DNA from: Pinus tabuliformis
Taxonomy: Eukaryota > Streptophyta > Pinopsida > Pinales > Pinaceae
NCBI GenBank assembly: GCA_031772625.1
Contig: CM062818.1
Span: 1,281,962,277-1,282,026,276 of the forward strand
Reading direction: 5' to 3'
DNA: 64,000 nt
The position numbers and the translations under genes were made by a program. The stretch's first letter is position 1, and every line of letters begins with the position of its first letter. Below are positions 11,932 to 23,422 of the stretch, one piece after another. The notes under the pieces were generated by a model. It had not been told where the DNA came from and did not search any database. It was given only the letters and a program-made list of their open reading frames with translations.

Positions 11932-12249
11932 AAACTTATCTCAAGCATAGTTTTCTCTATTTCAAGCTTGTGTAAAAATTAAACCTACCTTGAGTCCATT
12001 TCGTTTCTTGTTTTGAAGAATCGTTCAACTCATGAAAATCCCAAGCTTCTTTTGTTATATTTTCATGCTTATGAAAAGCACATGAAAATGTCGAGTTCCT
12101 TCCATCTTTTCATGCTCGTTAATTAAATTGAAAGTTGGTAATATGAGTACATTGCTTGTATTATATTTTTATAGGTGCGTATGGTAGTTTTAGAATTTTT
12201 TATAGTTCACTACTACTTCTCCTGCTTATCTTGTTTTACACTTTATTTG
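11932..12249 (+). other. Element C spacer where RT should lie, no gene recognised
   Basis: This AT-rich interval separates the protease-like part from the archaeal-type RNase H. In complete Tat elements RT and the first RNase H lie here, and none of their motifs can be found. It contains an inverted repeat TTTTCATGCTTATGAAAA near 12059. Confidence 0.6.
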
Positions 12250-12690
12250 CAGATGTCGAAATTCCCTCAAACTTACATTGGCTTTGCTGATGGCGCTAGT
12301 CATAGTACTCGGAATTGTTTTCCGCAGCCTGGGTCATTTATTCACCCAGTCATGAGTTAGTTTCTATTCATGGGATATGCCTTGGTCAAACAACAAACAA
12401 CATATCAGAATATAGTGCATTCATTAAACTATTATCTAACGCCATCTCATTTGGCATTCGACGTTTGATTGTTAGGTTAGATTCGTAACTCATAATATTA
12501 CATTTAAATAATGTCTACATAGTAAGAAGTTTTTCAATGTTAAGAATGTTTTTACGGGTTCGTCTTTTGGAAAGGAAGTTGAATTACATTGGATATCAAC
12601 ACATTCCAAGAAATTTAAACACATTAACCAACGCATTATCCAATCACGTGTTAAATAGACATTTGCAACATTTGTAAGTAAAAACAATAT
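12250..12690 (+). pseudogene. Element C archaeal-type RNase H (aRNH), Tat-lineage marker
   Basis: The domain begins with YIGFADGAS (first catalytic Asp, about 12275), shifts by one frame near 12315, and continues SPSHELVSIHG, GICLGQTTNNISEYSAF (catalytic Glu in SEY), LIVRLDS (second Asp), a stop, then LNNVYIVRSFSMLRMF and YIGYQHIPRNLNTLTNAL. The last catalytic position, normally TDAL, is TNAL here. This second RNase H is the hallmark of the Tat/Ogre branch of Ty3/gypsy elements. Downstream integrase is missing. Confidence 0.8.
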
Positions 12691-13006
12691 CCATCCATAT
12701 ATTGAACAAGATAAACTAAAATCAAAAGTAGTAGTATCCATTCGATAAAGTTTGTAGAGAGTGTGTTATATAAAAAATATATGTCATCCAAGGACATAAG
12801 GCCCCATGGCCTTTATTATCTAAATATGCTAATACAAATATCAAAATCTAGCCCTAGAAGACTAAGCAGCTAAGCATGATGATTATCATGATGGCAAACT
12901 ATAGCATGAGAAACTCGGTGTAACAATCACCTGAGTGATCCTAGAACTGCAAACAGGTGCCTCTAGTATTGGAGAGGCAAATCATTAGTTCTAGTCTCTG
13001 GGATAT
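12691..13006. other. Element C DNA left of insertion F
   Basis: On the minus strand, 13001 down to about 12945 stays open for about 20 codons and can continue the antisense PMD gene read from 25447 before it meets a stop. The remainder shows nothing recognisable. Confidence 0.4.
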
Positions 13007-15071
13007 TGTTGGGGAAATTATATGTATTATAATTCCAACATTAAATTATCAATCCAGGGTCATAAGACTTAGAGGCACAAGCACATGTAACGCAGGATCA
13101 GAGCATTTAACCTAAATTAATATCAAATTCCTATTTCTGAATTAAGTACAGAATGCAAATAAAAAAATTTAAGCTCAATCTAAATCAATCAAACTTAATT
13201 TCAATGCAAGTAAAATTTAACTACAATGAAACCACATTGATGCATTAACTACAAAATACTCATAAGCTATCTACAAAATTCAACCTATGTTCAATGAAAT
13301 TATTCATTCAATCACTCTAAGGCTAATCAAAACAGAGCATTCTATTCAAAGAACATGAACAATAAATCAAAAAACATGAACACTAAATCTATGCTAAGCT
13401 CACGAATATGAAATCTATTTTAAACTAATGAATATGAAATCTAAACTAAGCTCCGGAGTTTCTAATCTACTTTGGCTCAATCAAAAAAATACATTCAAAT
13501 GCAAGGGTTTCTAAACTAATGCTATCTCAAGCAATCGAATTATAAAACTCAAACCAATCGAAACAAATGACATGTAAGGAAATGGAACTCTACTGTCAAA
13601 AAGTAACCAATCTTGCAATGGAATAAAATTTAATCTAGTACAGAATAGTAACCACACATGCAATGAAGTAATCTTAGTCTAATGCCATAAAATAAACACG
13701 CTTAATCTAATGCAAGAAAGTATTATTAATATAATGCGGGGAAAGTAATATTAATCTAATGCGGGATTAGTAATCACACTTGCAGTTGAAATAAATGCTA
13801 TTCTAATGCAAAAAATAACCATAATTCAAGACAAAGTTTTAAGTACAGAATGATGCTAGATTTCACACAACAAATTTCTCGATGAAATTCACACTTTGAA
13901 TGTAAATCCTATGATCTAGTTAAGCTAAAGGACTTGTTTCCAGTTGTGGTGGGCCCTTTCCACTCCTGGAACAAACTTAAACTAAATAAATAAAAATGAA
14001 ATTCAAAACATGGTCAAAATACTTATAAAGAATTTAGATATGAAGCAAAATTCAATTAAGATTCAATTATTATTACAAAAGAGCTTCAATCCATCCTTTA
14101 TTCCTTCCCTACTTCTCTTCCTTTTAAAAACTTCCAAATCTTACAATACAAATCGTGACTGAGTCAATTATGAGATTTACAAGGTGAATTAGTCATTTTC
14201 CTCAATTACGGAAAATTGAAAAATTTTAACAAATTGACTCCAAAGATATTGGCATATCTTCCTAACCATGGCGAATTTTGGAAAATTTTTTGGAGGGAAC
14301 CTAACTTGTTATATTTTCAACAAAATCATCTCTTGGATTTTTCTCATTCAAATCCCTCTCCTAATTCAAATCCCTCTCCGCAAAAATCATTCCCAAAGTT
14401 GGCTGTTTGGTTCTTTTTGCAAGACTAGAACTTTGGAAAACAATCATTTGTTATAAAAATTCCTCCAAGACCCACTTATAACTTTTAGAAAAATTCAAAT
14501 CTGGAGAAACAATTTTTGATGTAGATAATTTTTTATATGTTTAACAAACCCATTTTCTCAGATTTTCCAGATTCACGTCCAGTTGCACGGAAATCGAGGT
14601 CCAACCTCGCAATTTGGAAATTGCGCACATTTTGAGAAGATTTGTTAATTAGCTCCTAGGGACCCACATGTGTGACCTGGTTGCAATCCAAAATAGGGAA
14701 ATGTATTAATTCATTATTTTGGACAATAATCTCCCTCGGTTTTCCCCGGAAACGTGCCGAAATGTCAAAACCCCAAATTGGATATTCTTGTACTCTACTT
14801 GTACCAACTAGTTCAACTGACTTGTGAAGAATTTCGGTGATGGAACCCTGTAAAAATGAACTTATCAAAACCATCATTAGTAAATCATGGAAAAATCATC
14901 TTTAATCATAGAAAATATGAGAAAACTAATGATAATCAACCATGAGGCGTAAGACATGAATTGGAAACAAGTGATGGAATTATGGTGTGAAATGAGTGTA
15001 ACAGTACATGAATATAGGTTATGAATGGTGGTATTGAATAATGAAAACATGGGAATATTTGAGGCCCAATA
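13007..15071 (-). repeat. Element F 3' LTR (left copy)
   Basis: 2,065 bp, matching 23423-25446 throughout with scattered substitutions and small indels. Its right end reads CCCAATA instead of CCCAACA. The adjoining bases 15072-15085, read on the minus strand, give CATGGGGGGA, a good PPT. Confidence 0.88.
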
Positions 15072-16600
15072 TCCCCCCATGACTGAGGATTTGCATGTCC
15101 TCATGCAAACAAGGACTTTTCTCATATATAGATTTTTTTGCATCGTGGATTTTGGCAAGGTTGGTTTTTGTGGAGCAACACTGCGTGAAGATTTGAGGGT
15201 GTTGGTTCTTGTGGAGAAACACCTTTCTTATTTGACTGCCATATATTTTATTTTGAGACCAATACAAATTGAGGATAAACAATAGATGTGGTAGGAGGAA
15301 ATAATAAATGAGATGATAGATGGCAATGGAAATGGTGGATGAGATGAGGTGGTGGTGGAGATGGTAAAATAGGTGCTTGCATACTAGGCTTTTGTGAGGC
15401 CAATGCTTATGGATGGTTCCTTTATGAAAGGCAGTAATGACTTCATCCTCTATTGGATACATTCAAATAACAATACATGTGAATGTAGGAGGGGAAGGTA
15501 CTATAGATTCTGCTTTGTTTACATGAACCAATATACTTTTCTTTTCATGATTATGACCTTATTAGAGTAGCATGCATTCTATTATGAATGAGGAGTTTGA
15601 AAATTGAGGGCATATGGAAAAAAATATATATGGAATATGTGGTGGTTAATAATCAAAGCTTTCTTAAATCTCTAATGAATTAAAGAATCTTAAGCCAACT
15701 TTACCTCAAGTTTTACCTTTATCGTGATGATAGTTGCACGCTAAAGTAGAGGATGGAATGGCTGGAGCTGATGTGACTACTGATATGACATACTGAAGAA
15801 GGTGGAAGGCTGAACCAAAGAGCAGAAGGATGAAATGAAGGTCCCCTTCTCCCCCATTCCCAAGGAGTTGTATGTCCCCAAACAGTAAGGAAAGGCGACT
15901 GCTGCTGCAAATGACAATGGAAATGCTTATACAAAGAACCAAACTACTGCAAATCTGTGTTGAGATCACAAAACCGTATAGTCTTCAACCGCTACACACC
16001 CGTGTGAAATCTTGCATATGTGAATAAATGGTGTTGATATTGAACATAAGAAAGAATCATTGGATTATTGACCATTGAGGAAGTCGTTAACCAATGCGAG
16101 ATATCCCACCTTTGATGTCAATGGGAATCAAGGCACTAGGTACACTCTACTAGCCATGCATAGATTTGTCGAAGTCGAATGCATTACAGAATTCATCCAC
16201 TAAGAAACATTGATGTATTTCCTTAGTAGATGAGAAGGATACCTACCATTAAGGCACGCAGGCTCCTAGGTACCTTATCTAACCCTAACCCTAATCCTAG
16301 ATAATGTGTTGATGTCGATGGGATAAGGCTTGTTGGCAGGTGGGCCTTAAGGAATCCCATATCATCCAACCTGAGTATAAACATAATGAATTGAAAGATA
16401 CATGATTTGAAGAACTCATATAAATTTACAAACTTTATTGGGAACTTTGCCCACCAGTTAACTAGTTTTCAAGTAAAGTCCATGTCTAGTTACGCCAGAC
16501 AAGCCGGTTTTCACAAAAGGACTTATTTTTCTCTTTACTATTTTCATTTATTTATTACAATACTAACTTTCCTACTATATTGAAGAAAATACATCCTACT
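15072..16600 (-). other. Element F 3' noncoding region with conserved tail block
   Basis: No protein is recognisable. On the minus strand about 16290-16190 reads GCGTGCCTTAATGGTAGGT and similar phrases that match the 3' tails of C (33960-34080) and K (48880-49000). About 16150-16080 (GTGCCTTGATTCCCATTGA, then TCGCATTGGTTAACGAC) resembles the next part of those tails more weakly. The rest, including several short ORFs at 15700-15970, shows nothing I can name. Confidence 0.55.
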
Positions 16601-17208
16601 TCAAGAGAAAGAGAACTTCCAATGAAGCCATGTGTGGATCAGGGACAAGGATATATTCATGCTTAGGTTTAACATATAAGTGTTAGAATGTACAAGAACA
16701 TGAGAAATCAACAGCTTTGAAAGACATGATACAAAGAGTATTTGAAGATGAGAGTGGTACTTTGACTGTATTGTGATCTGGAACCAATGCTCGATGTAAT
16801 CTTGGTGGTATTGGCCCATTTCTTCATTTGGACCACTTTGAAAGTCCTCCTCAGTCATGCCAAGAAAACCTGGCTAATTAGTCTCTAGAATGCATACAAG
16901 GCTTGTTACTAGGCATGGTGAAAGTTCTTCGATCTTAGGTTCAACTAGATGCTCCCCATCAGATTTGGCACATGATTTCTCAACCTCCTTGGTAGATAGG
17001 AAAGAGGAATCAAGGGAGATTTCCAAATCCTCTTCTGGCTGTGGAGAGAGAGATAATTTCTTGAATGTGGTGAAGATGAACTCTTCTTGAGAGACATATA
17101 TCTGAGCTACTGCTAGGATTTGAGAAAGTACTACGAGGGACATTCTTCAAGCTCTCGCTTGTTCTTTGAATTTCTACTGCTGTTTTATGATCCCTGTCTC
17201 ACAACATG
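16601..17208 (-). pseudogene. Element F gag C-terminal remnant
   Basis: On the minus strand the frame at 17143-16874 (with EEDLEISLDSSFLS and an acidic serine-rich composition) is followed by the frame at 16858-16601, which starts MTEEDFQSGPNEEMGQYHQ and continues DYIEHWFQITIQ. Element B has the same ending in KEEDIQDDPNQQMDQGYHN followed by YIEIWFQI, so both are the tail of one gag family. The gag core is missing from F: the DNA on the other side of insertion I (23129-23401) is short leader only. Confidence 0.6.
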
Positions 17209-17543
17209 TGTTATGAAACCAGCTCAAGAAAAGATAGAAGAGAAAGATCAACACCTTAGAATTCAGCCTCTTCGAGGGGGCAACCTCCTTTACATTACAT
17301 AAATGAACAATTCTTGGATGATACAAATGACAAAACCTCCTTTCTATATATAGGAGTCTAAGGAGTCACAATATAATCCAGCCGACCTAACAATAATAAT
17401 ATAAAGCCACACAAAAATAACAATAGAGGGATTCTATGGGGCACAGAAATAACAATATGGGGGTAATAGGGGCACAACAATATAAATAAGGGGTATAACT
17501 ACAATAGTAATGGGGTAATCACTAGTATTATAGGGACCCAACA
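17209..17543 (-). repeat. Element I 3' LTR (left copy)
   Basis: 335 bp, TGTTATGAAACC at the plus-strand left end and GGGACCCAACA at the right. Bases 17544-17558, read minus, give GAAGGAGAGGGGCA, the PPT; the identical tract precedes the 3' LTR of J. Confidence 0.95.
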
Positions 17544-20500
17544 TGCCCCTCTCCTTCAAAAAAGTGTTGTCCTCAACGCTTGAGTAGTTCTGGATACTTC
17601 TGCATAAAATTCTCATCCTCCCATGTGGAATCTTCAGCGGATAAGTTCTTCCACTTGATAAGATACTCTGAAATTGATCGATTTCGTAGCTGTCGAGTTC
17701 TTGTTTCTGTGACTGCTTCCGGTTCCAATATAATTTTTCTTCCTCATCAAGTTCTGGCAATATTGTTTGAATTGGGAGCTTGTCACCTATAACCTTCTTT
17801 AAACATGAAACATGGAAAACTGGGTGCAATCGAGAAGCTGCAGGAAGCTCCAATTTGTATGCCATAGTACCAATCTTTTGCAACACCTTGTACGGACCAT
17901 AATACTTTGGTGATAATTTATTATCCTTCTTAGCTTGCTTTAGGGACATTTGCTTATATGGTTGTAGCCGTAGGAATACCCAATCACCTACATCAAAACT
18001 TCTTTCACTGCGATGTTGATCTGCCTGTTGTTTCATTCTATTTTGTGCCAACACGAGGTTATCCTTTAAGAGTTGGAGGACTTGTTGTTGATGTTCGATG
18101 TGATGTTCCACTGCCTGAACCTTAGAATTTTCTCTTAAATATGATGTGATGGATGGTGGTTGATACCCATAAAGTGCCATAAATGGGGTCATTTTTGTTG
18201 CTGTATGGAAGGAAGTGTTATACCACCATTCAGCCAGAGGCAACCATTTGACCCATTGTGTCTGTTTATCAGATACAAAGCAACGAAGATATCCTTCCAA
18301 ACATTTGTTTACTATCTCAGTTTGCCCATCAGATTGAGGATGATAAGATGAGCTATGAGCTAACTGAGTACCAAGACAAGAAAATAATTCTGTCCAAAAA
18401 TTTCCAGTGAAAATGGGATCTCTGTCACTTACAATAATCTTTGGGTTTCCATGTAGCTTTTGAACTGTTTCCATAAATGCAGTAGAAACTGTACTGGCTT
18501 TAAATGGATGTGATAATGCACAAAAGTGTGCATACTTGGTAAGTCTGTCAACTACCACCATGATGACACTCTTTCCCTCAGACTTGGGTAAACCTGTGAT
18601 AAAATCCATTGAAACCTCCTCCCAACGTTGGCTTGGAATGGATAAAGGTTGTAATAGACCCGGTGTCTTAATTGTTTCAACTTTATTTTGCTGGCAAACC
18701 AAACATTCCGCCACAAACTTTTGAATATCTGATTTAAGGCCATCCCAAAAAAATTCCTTCTTAACCCTGTGGTAAGTTTTTAAAAATCCTGAGTGCCCTC
18801 CTAAGGGAGAAGTGTGCAATTCCATAAGAATCTTTTGTTTTAGCTGGGAATTCTTACAGAGGTATAAGCGATCTTTGTACCATAACGAATCATTTTGCCA
18901 GCTAAATGTATCAGAAGTACTGGAATCTTGTTGTAGCTTTCGAATAAGTGCCCACACTTCTTCGTCATTCTTCCATTCCTCCCTTGCTTCGTTTATCCAA
19001 TCTGGTTGGATAATAGAAATGGCACACAACAATGCTTCCACATCCTCATCCTTTCTTGAGAGTGCATCTGCCACCACATTTTGCTTCCCTTTTTTGTAGA
19101 TGATTTCAAAGTCATAACCCAACATCTTTGTGACCCACTTTTGTTGCTCTTCAGAGGATAATCTTTGTTCTAAAAAGTATTTAAGGCTATCATGATCCGT
19201 TTTTACCTTGAAGTGTCTTCCCATTAGGTAGGGTCGCCATTTCTTAAGTGCATGGAGTATTGCCAACATTTCCTTCTCATAAATAGCTTTGCTTAAAAAC
19301 TTTCCCTTGATTGGACGACTTTCAAAAGCAATGGGTCTTTCATCTTGCATTAGAACAGCACCAATTCCATTTCCTGAAGCATCACATTCCACAATAAAGG
19401 TTTTTGTGAAGTCCGGTGTAGCTAAGACCGGTGCTTGGCACATTGCCTCTTTAAGATGTTCAAAGGCCTTTGTTGCTTCCGGAGTCCATGAAAATGAATC
19501 TTTCTTCAATAATGTTGTTAGAGGTGCTGCTATTCTCCCATAATTCTTAACAAACTTGCGATAATACCCTGTCAACCCAAGAAATCCTCGCAGATGCTTT
19601 ATGGATGTGGGGATTTTCCATTCCTTAATGGCTTTAATTTTGCTAGGGTCTACCTTAACTCCTTCATGAGATACAATATGACCCAAATATTCCACCTCCT
19701 GGACTCCAAAGAAACATTTGGATCTTTTTGCATATAATTGTTTCTCCTCCAATAGTTGTAGCACCCTGTCAACATGTTCAACATGATCCTTCCAAGACTT
19801 GCTGTAGATTAGTATATCATCAAAAAATACTAACACAAATTTTCTAAGGAATGGTTTGAAAATTGAATTCATCAAACCTTGAAATGTTGAAGGTGCATTG
19901 GTAAGGCCAAAAGGCATGACCAAAAATTCATAATGACCCTCATGAGTTCTAAATGCCGTTTTTGGAATGTCTTCAATCTTCATTCTGATTTGATGATATC
20001 CCGAACGAAGATCCAACTTGGTGAAGTAAATTGATCCATGCAATTCATCCAGTAATTCATCAATGACAGGAATGGGGAACTTATCTTTAATAGTGAGCTT
20101 GTTGAGCTCCCTATAATCTGGACACATGCGCCATGATCCATCCTTCTTGTGCACCAATACTACTGGAGCTGAGAAAGAACTTTGACTCGGTTGAATTATA
20201 CCAGCCTCTAGCATTTCTGCAACCATACGTTCAATTTCACTTTTTTGGACATAGGGATATCTGTACGGCCTGATGTTTGGAGGAACACTTCCTGGAATCA
20301 GATGAATAGCATGATCATGATCACGCATAGGTGGGAGACCCTTGGGAGTCTCAAATACCTTGGAATGATTGTCCAAGACTTTTTGGAGATCTGGAGAAAT
20401 AGATGATTCCAATGTGGAAACATCTAGCGAACATAATTGTGCAATTACACCTCTTTGCTCCTTTTTTAGAAGCTTTGTCATACCATTAGAGCTGATTATC

Positions 20501-22119
20501 TTTCCTGGTTTCCCTGCAATACCCCTTAATTCAACTTCCTTTCCTTCCGAAGAAAATTTGATGAAAAGTTCTTGAAAATTAAAAGCTATTGTACCCAAGG
20601 ATTGTAGCCATTGGACTCCTAGTACAACATCAGCACCTCCCATTGGAATGGAAAGCATTGGGCTAGTCAATACATATTCTCCCATGGATAGCTTGATATT
20701 ATGGCACTTTCCAGAGCAATTTATTGTTCCTCCATTTGCAATCATCACTTGACACTCTGGTGCTGGATATAGGAAGCAATTCAATTCTTTTGCTACCCTA
20801 CAATGAATAAAATTGTGGGTGCTTCCTGAATCAATCAACACTATTACCTTTTTCTTCTTGATTTGTCCTTCTATCTTGATGGTTTGAGGAGTGGTAATTC
20901 CCGCCAATGCATTACAAGATATGGTCGGATTTATTTGTTCTTCATCTAGGCTTTGTTCCTGGAATATATCCTCTTCTTTTGACCTTTCTTGCTCCTTTTC
21001 TTCTTCCTCTTCACAATCTATGTAGAATAATTTCTTCTCAGCACACTTATGACCTTTTGTGTATTTGCTATCACAATTGTAACAAAGCCCTTTTGCTCTT
21101 TTTTCTTCCAATTGTTGTGGTGTCAACCTTGTAGGTTGTGGAAGACTATGGGCAACAACACTTCCATCTTTATAGTTGTGAATGGTATGCTTCCTAGTTG
21201 CCATAATTTTGCTTTCCATTTTTCTTGCTAACCTGAATGCCTTCTCTAATGAATCAGGTTCCCAAAGGCGCACATCATGTTGGATATTATCCTTTAAAGA
21301 CCCTATGAACACATCAATCCTATGCTCCTCTGGAATATCTTTTACCCTTATGTTCAATTTTTGGAACTCCTCAATGTGCTCCATTATTGAACCCTTTTGT
21401 TTGAGACTTATCAATTGGCTAAAAAAAGTGTTGCTTTTTGTATCCTCATAATGTGCTATCAATTCTTCCGTAAAAATTGCCCAAGTGATAAATTGTTTAC
21501 GAGAACAAAGCCATTGATACCATACAAACTGATTTGGTTCCAAATATAAAGTTGCCATACGTACCTTTTGTGTGTTTTGCACATTATTGAGATCGAAGAA
21601 TTGCTCCATCTGTAATATCCATGTGGCGGGATCCTTGCCATCAAACTTCCTCATATCGATTTTTGGAACATGGTGAGTCTTCGATCCAACATTAGAGTCT
21701 ATGGAATCATGATTAACATTTCTTTTGTTCTCATCATGAGTTTCCTTTACTACCTTTTCACCATTAGTAAGTATTTCTTGTAGAAAATTTGTCAAATCTG
21801 TCTTCAAATCTGCCATGTCTGTCTTCAAATCTGTCTTCAAATCTGCCATGTTTTTCTTCAAATCGGTCTTCAAATCATCCATCTTAGCTTCCATGCCCTT
21901 TATCTTAGATTCCACACCATTTACCTTAGATTCCATGCCATTTATCTTAGATTCCACGCCACTTATCTTAGCTTCTGTTAGCTTTTGTGAGCGTGACATT
22001 TGTTGCACTTGTTCTTGTAATTTTGATATATCATGTAGCATTTCTTCCTCTTCTTCATGAGTCATGCTAGAGCTTTCAGGTTCCTTACTAGGTGTTTGCA
22101 TTTTCTTTCCTCGGGGCAT
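17434..22119 (-). CDS. Element I Gag-Pol polyprotein (chromovirus)
   Basis: A single ORF covers gag to integrase. Residues about 30-115 are coiled coil built of heptad repeats. The gag core follows ([16 protein letters not shown]). A knuckle [14 protein letters not shown] lies at about 345-360. The aspartic protease site is [10 protein letters not shown] (about 430). RT has [16 protein letters not shown] (about 665) and the catalytic FFDDIL (about 765). RNase H starts [14 protein letters not shown] (about 910) and ends VVADALSR (about 1020). Integrase has the HHCC finger (H..H at about 1105, CLVCQQNK) and the D,D,E triad: [15 protein letters not shown] and the E of GQTEIV. All catalytic residues are present. 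After [20 protein letters not shown] the frame is lost (17737-17742) and the last about 100 codons, running into the LTR, are not native. Confidence 0.93.
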   Translation of the reverse strand: MPRGKKMQTPSKEPESSSMTHEEEEEMLHDISKLQEQVQQMSRSQKLTEAKISGVESKINGMESKVNGVESKIKGMEAKMDDLKTDLKKNMADLKTDLKTDMADLKTDLTNFLQEILTNGEKVVKETHDENKRNVNHDSIDSNVGSKTHHVPKIDMRKFDGKDPATWILQMEQFFDLNNVQNTQKVRMATLYLEPNQFVWYQWLCSRKQFITWAIFTEELIAHYEDTKSNTFFSQLISLKQKGSIMEHIEEFQKLNIRVKDIPEEHRIDVFIGSLKDNIQHDVRLWEPDSLEKAFRLARKMESKIMATRKHTIHNYKDGSVVAHSLPQPTRLTPQQLEEKRAKGLCYNCDSKYTKGHKCAEKKLFYIDCEEEEEKEQERSKEEDIFQEQSLDEEQINPTISCNALAGITTPQTIKIEGQIKKKKVIVLIDSGSTHNFIHCRVAKELNCFLYPAPECQVMIANGGTINCSGKCHNIKLSMGEYVLTSPMLSIPMGGADVVLGVQWLQSLGTIAFNFQELFIKFSSEGKEVELRGIAGKPGKIISSNGMTKLLKKEQRGVIAQLCSLDVSTLESSISPDLQKVLDNHSKVFETPKGLPPMRDHDHAIHLIPGSVPPNIRPYRYPYVQKSEIERMVAEMLEAGIIQPSQSSFSAPVVLVHKKDGSWRMCPDYRELNKLTIKDKFPIPVIDELLDELHGSIYFTKLDLRSGYHQIRMKIEDIPKTAFRTHEGHYEFLVMPFGLTNAPSTFQGLMNSIFKPFLRKFVLVFFDDILIYSKSWKDHVEHVDRVLQLLEEKQLYAKRSKCFFGVQEVEYLGHIVSHEGVKVDPSKIKAIKEWKIPTSIKHLRGFLGLTGYYRKFVKNYGRIAAPLTTLLKKDSFSWTPEATKAFEHLKEAMCQAPVLATPDFTKTFIVECDASGNGIGAVLMQDERPIAFESRPIKGKFLSKAIYEKEMLAILHALKKWRPYLMGRHFKVKTDHDSLKYFLEQRLSSEEQQKWVTKMLGYDFEIIYKKGKQNVVADALSRKDEDVEALLCAISIIQPDWINEAREEWKNDEEVWALIRKLQQDSSTSDTFSWQNDSLWYKDRLYLCKNSQLKQKILMELHTSPLGGHSGFLKTYHRVKKEFFWDGLKSDIQKFVAECLVCQQNKVETIKTPGLLQPLSIPSQRWEEVSMDFITGLPKSEGKSVIMVVVDRLTKYAHFCALSHPFKASTVSTAFMETVQKLHGNPKIIVSDRDPIFTGNFWTELFSCLGTQLAHSSSYHPQSDGQTEIVNKCLEGYLRCFVSDKQTQWVKWLPLAEWWYNTSFHTATKMTPFMALYGYQPPSITSYLRENSKVQAVEHHIEHQQQVLQLLKDNLVLAQNRMKQQADQHRSERSFDVGDWVFLRLQPYKQMSLKQAKKDNKLSPKYYGPYKVLQKIGTMAYKLELPAASRLHPVFHVSCLKKVIGDKLPIQTILPELDEEEKLYWNRKQSQKQELDSYEIDQFQSILSSGRTYPLKIPHGRMRILCRSIQNYSSVEDNTFLKERGMLGPYNTSDYPITIVVIPLIYIVVPLLPPYCYFCAP
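17578..17742 (-). pseudogene. Element I chromodomain, out of frame
   Basis: In another minus frame than the long ORF, this stretch reads [18 protein letters not shown] then ED(S)[16 protein letters not shown] and a stop: a chromodomain C terminus as expected for this lineage. Element J has the same segment in frame with upstream coding. Comparison with J shows one base fewer in the GGAAAAA-like run at 17737-17742, so one deletion detached the chromodomain. Chromodomains in this group direct integration to marked chromatin; that role is family knowledge. Confidence 0.85.
21785..21980 (-). repeat. 21-bp heptad-coding repeats in element I gag
   Basis: At 21880-21975 a 21-bp unit recurs five times, encoding [28 protein letters not shown]. 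At 21795-21870 a DLKTD-based unit recurs ([19 protein letters not shown]). The result is an extended coiled coil at the Gag N terminus. Element J lacks this whole part. Confidence 0.85.
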
Positions 22120-22775
22120 CAGTTACCGATAATAATGCTTTACTATGCCCTTTGAATTCCGTTAAACCAAGCTTACATAAAAATTAAAAAAAAAAACTAC
22201 ACACCTTTTTTCACTTTATAGAAGCCTGATATTGAATCTGATGTATCTCTGTAATTTCGGATCATCCAGTTCTGAAATTGCTACCTGTAGTAGCCTTCTG
22301 CGTCCTCTTTCCAATGCCACAAGTCTGAGCCAAATTGGATTCTCCAAGTAAGAGTTATGTGAAATCTCCCACAGTGACTTGCTTTTAGACTGGTTCAGTA
22401 GAGCGAACTTGTACGACGTGCCACGAGTCACTGTTTCAACCTTTGAATCTGAAACACACACACAAGAAACTACAGTCCGTCCTCTTTCTGTACCTTTTTA
22501 TGAAACTTCAATCCGATTCTCAGAGAGAGAGTTATGACGATTTTCCCAAGGTCACCTGTTTTGAATGTAATTCAGGAGTCTGCAAAAAGGCCAACTTCCT
22601 CAGATCATATCTCCGAAAATATCGCGCGAAAAGCTCTGAAATTCGGACCCAAGGTTCAGCGCCAATTCTTCTCAAATGGGTTTTTTTTTTGCGACTTCTG
22701 AAACGTTACAGAAAAAAAGTTATAGCGAAAATGCCACGATGACCTGTTTGGAGCAGCGAAACCCTAGAATCCAAA
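22120..22775 (-). other. Element I untranslated leader
   Basis: About 650 bp between PBS and start codon with no ORF of note. It aligns with the leader of J (51004-51570), for example around GACTCGTGGCACGTCGTACA. Conservation of a noncoding leader in both copies suggests packaging or translation signals, but that is inference. Confidence 0.7.
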
Positions 22776-22787
22776 GCTCTGATACCA
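22776..22787 (-). other. Element I primer-binding site
   Basis: Minus strand TGGTATCAGAGC, a perfect match to the plant initiator tRNA-Met PBS, two bases from the LTR. Confidence 0.95.
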
Positions 22788-22789
22788 AA

Positions 22790-23123
22790 TGTTATGAAAC
22801 CAGCTCAAGAAAAGATAGAAGAGAAAGATCAACGCCTTAGAATTCAGCCTCTTCGAGGGGGCAACCTCCTTTACATTACATAAATGAACAATTCTTGGAT
22901 GATACAAATGACAAAACCTCCTTTCTATATATAGGAGTCTAAGGAGTCACAATATAATCCAGCCGACCTAACAATAATAATATAAAGCCACACAAATAAC
23001 AATAGGGGGATTCTATGGGGCACAGAAATAACAATATGGGGGGTAATAGGGGCACAACAATATAAATAAGGGGTATAACTACAATAGTAATGGGGTAATC
23101 ACTAGTATTATAGGGACCCAACA
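22790..23123 (-). repeat. Element I 5' LTR (right copy) with TATA box
   Basis: 334 bp. A CTATATATAG box lies at 22925-22934, matching the box at 50845-50854 in J, and is the likely promoter of the genomic RNA, reading toward lower coordinates. The U3 part is built of short repeated phrases (ATTGTTATTxxTGTGCCCC). Confidence 0.92.
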
Positions 23124-23401
23124 ACATGGATTAATACAAAGGGGTTCTTATAGCACCCCAAAAGTGTCTTATCTTTAAAGAGATTTGAAATTTTAACCTA
23201 AATTAATTCAAAACTGCTAATTGCAATAAAACTCACTAAACTTGCTTATTTGGACAACCAAACTTTGGAACAACCCCACAATATTGATGGGTGGCTCTTC
23301 ACTCACATCTTACCGTACACTCTCCACCCTCTGATTTCCCTACAACTAAGATCACACCAAAAACTTGTGAAAGAAACTAAGCTTTAATCCCTTTAGCAGC
23401 T

Positions 23402-23418
23402 CCTTGGCAACGACGCCA
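23402..23418 (-). other. Element F primer-binding site (tRNA-Asp type)
   Basis: Minus strand TGGCGTCGTTGCCAAGG, close to TGGCGCCGTTGCCGGGG, the PBS complementary to plant tRNA-Asp that is common in Athila and Tat elements. It lies four bases from the right LTR. Confidence 0.8.
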
Positions 23419-23422
23419 AAAA

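Larger units (their letters stand above)
17209..23123 (-). mobile_element. Element I: chromovirus-type Ty3/gypsy, nearly intact, inserted in F
   Basis: LTRs 17209-17543 and 22790-23123 are bounded by perfect ACATG TSDs (17204-17208 and 23124-23128). In minus orientation the order is 5' LTR, initiator-Met PBS, leader of about 650 bp, one 1,561-codon ORF, PPT, 3' LTR. By eye the LTRs differ by two substitutions plus two small indels, so the insertion is recent relative to its hosts. The chromodomain at the end of pol is out of frame. Confidence 0.95.

Noticed and set aside
12691..13006. Possible separate transposon carrying the PMD gene
   Set aside because: No matching terminal repeats or TSD could be found on either side; an antisense extra ORF of C explains it with fewer assumptions.
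15706..15969. Overlapping minus-strand ORFs in F with Ser/Leu-rich translation
   Set aside because: No motif, two frames equally open, noncoding part of F.
16276..16298. Telomere-like run (CTAACCCTAACCCTAATCCT)
   Set aside because: Only about three imperfect units inside element F, and not the plant CCCTAAA unit; chance is sufficient.
17580..21644. Plus-strand ORFs opposite the I polyprotein
   Set aside because: They mirror the coding strand of I and have no recognisable content.
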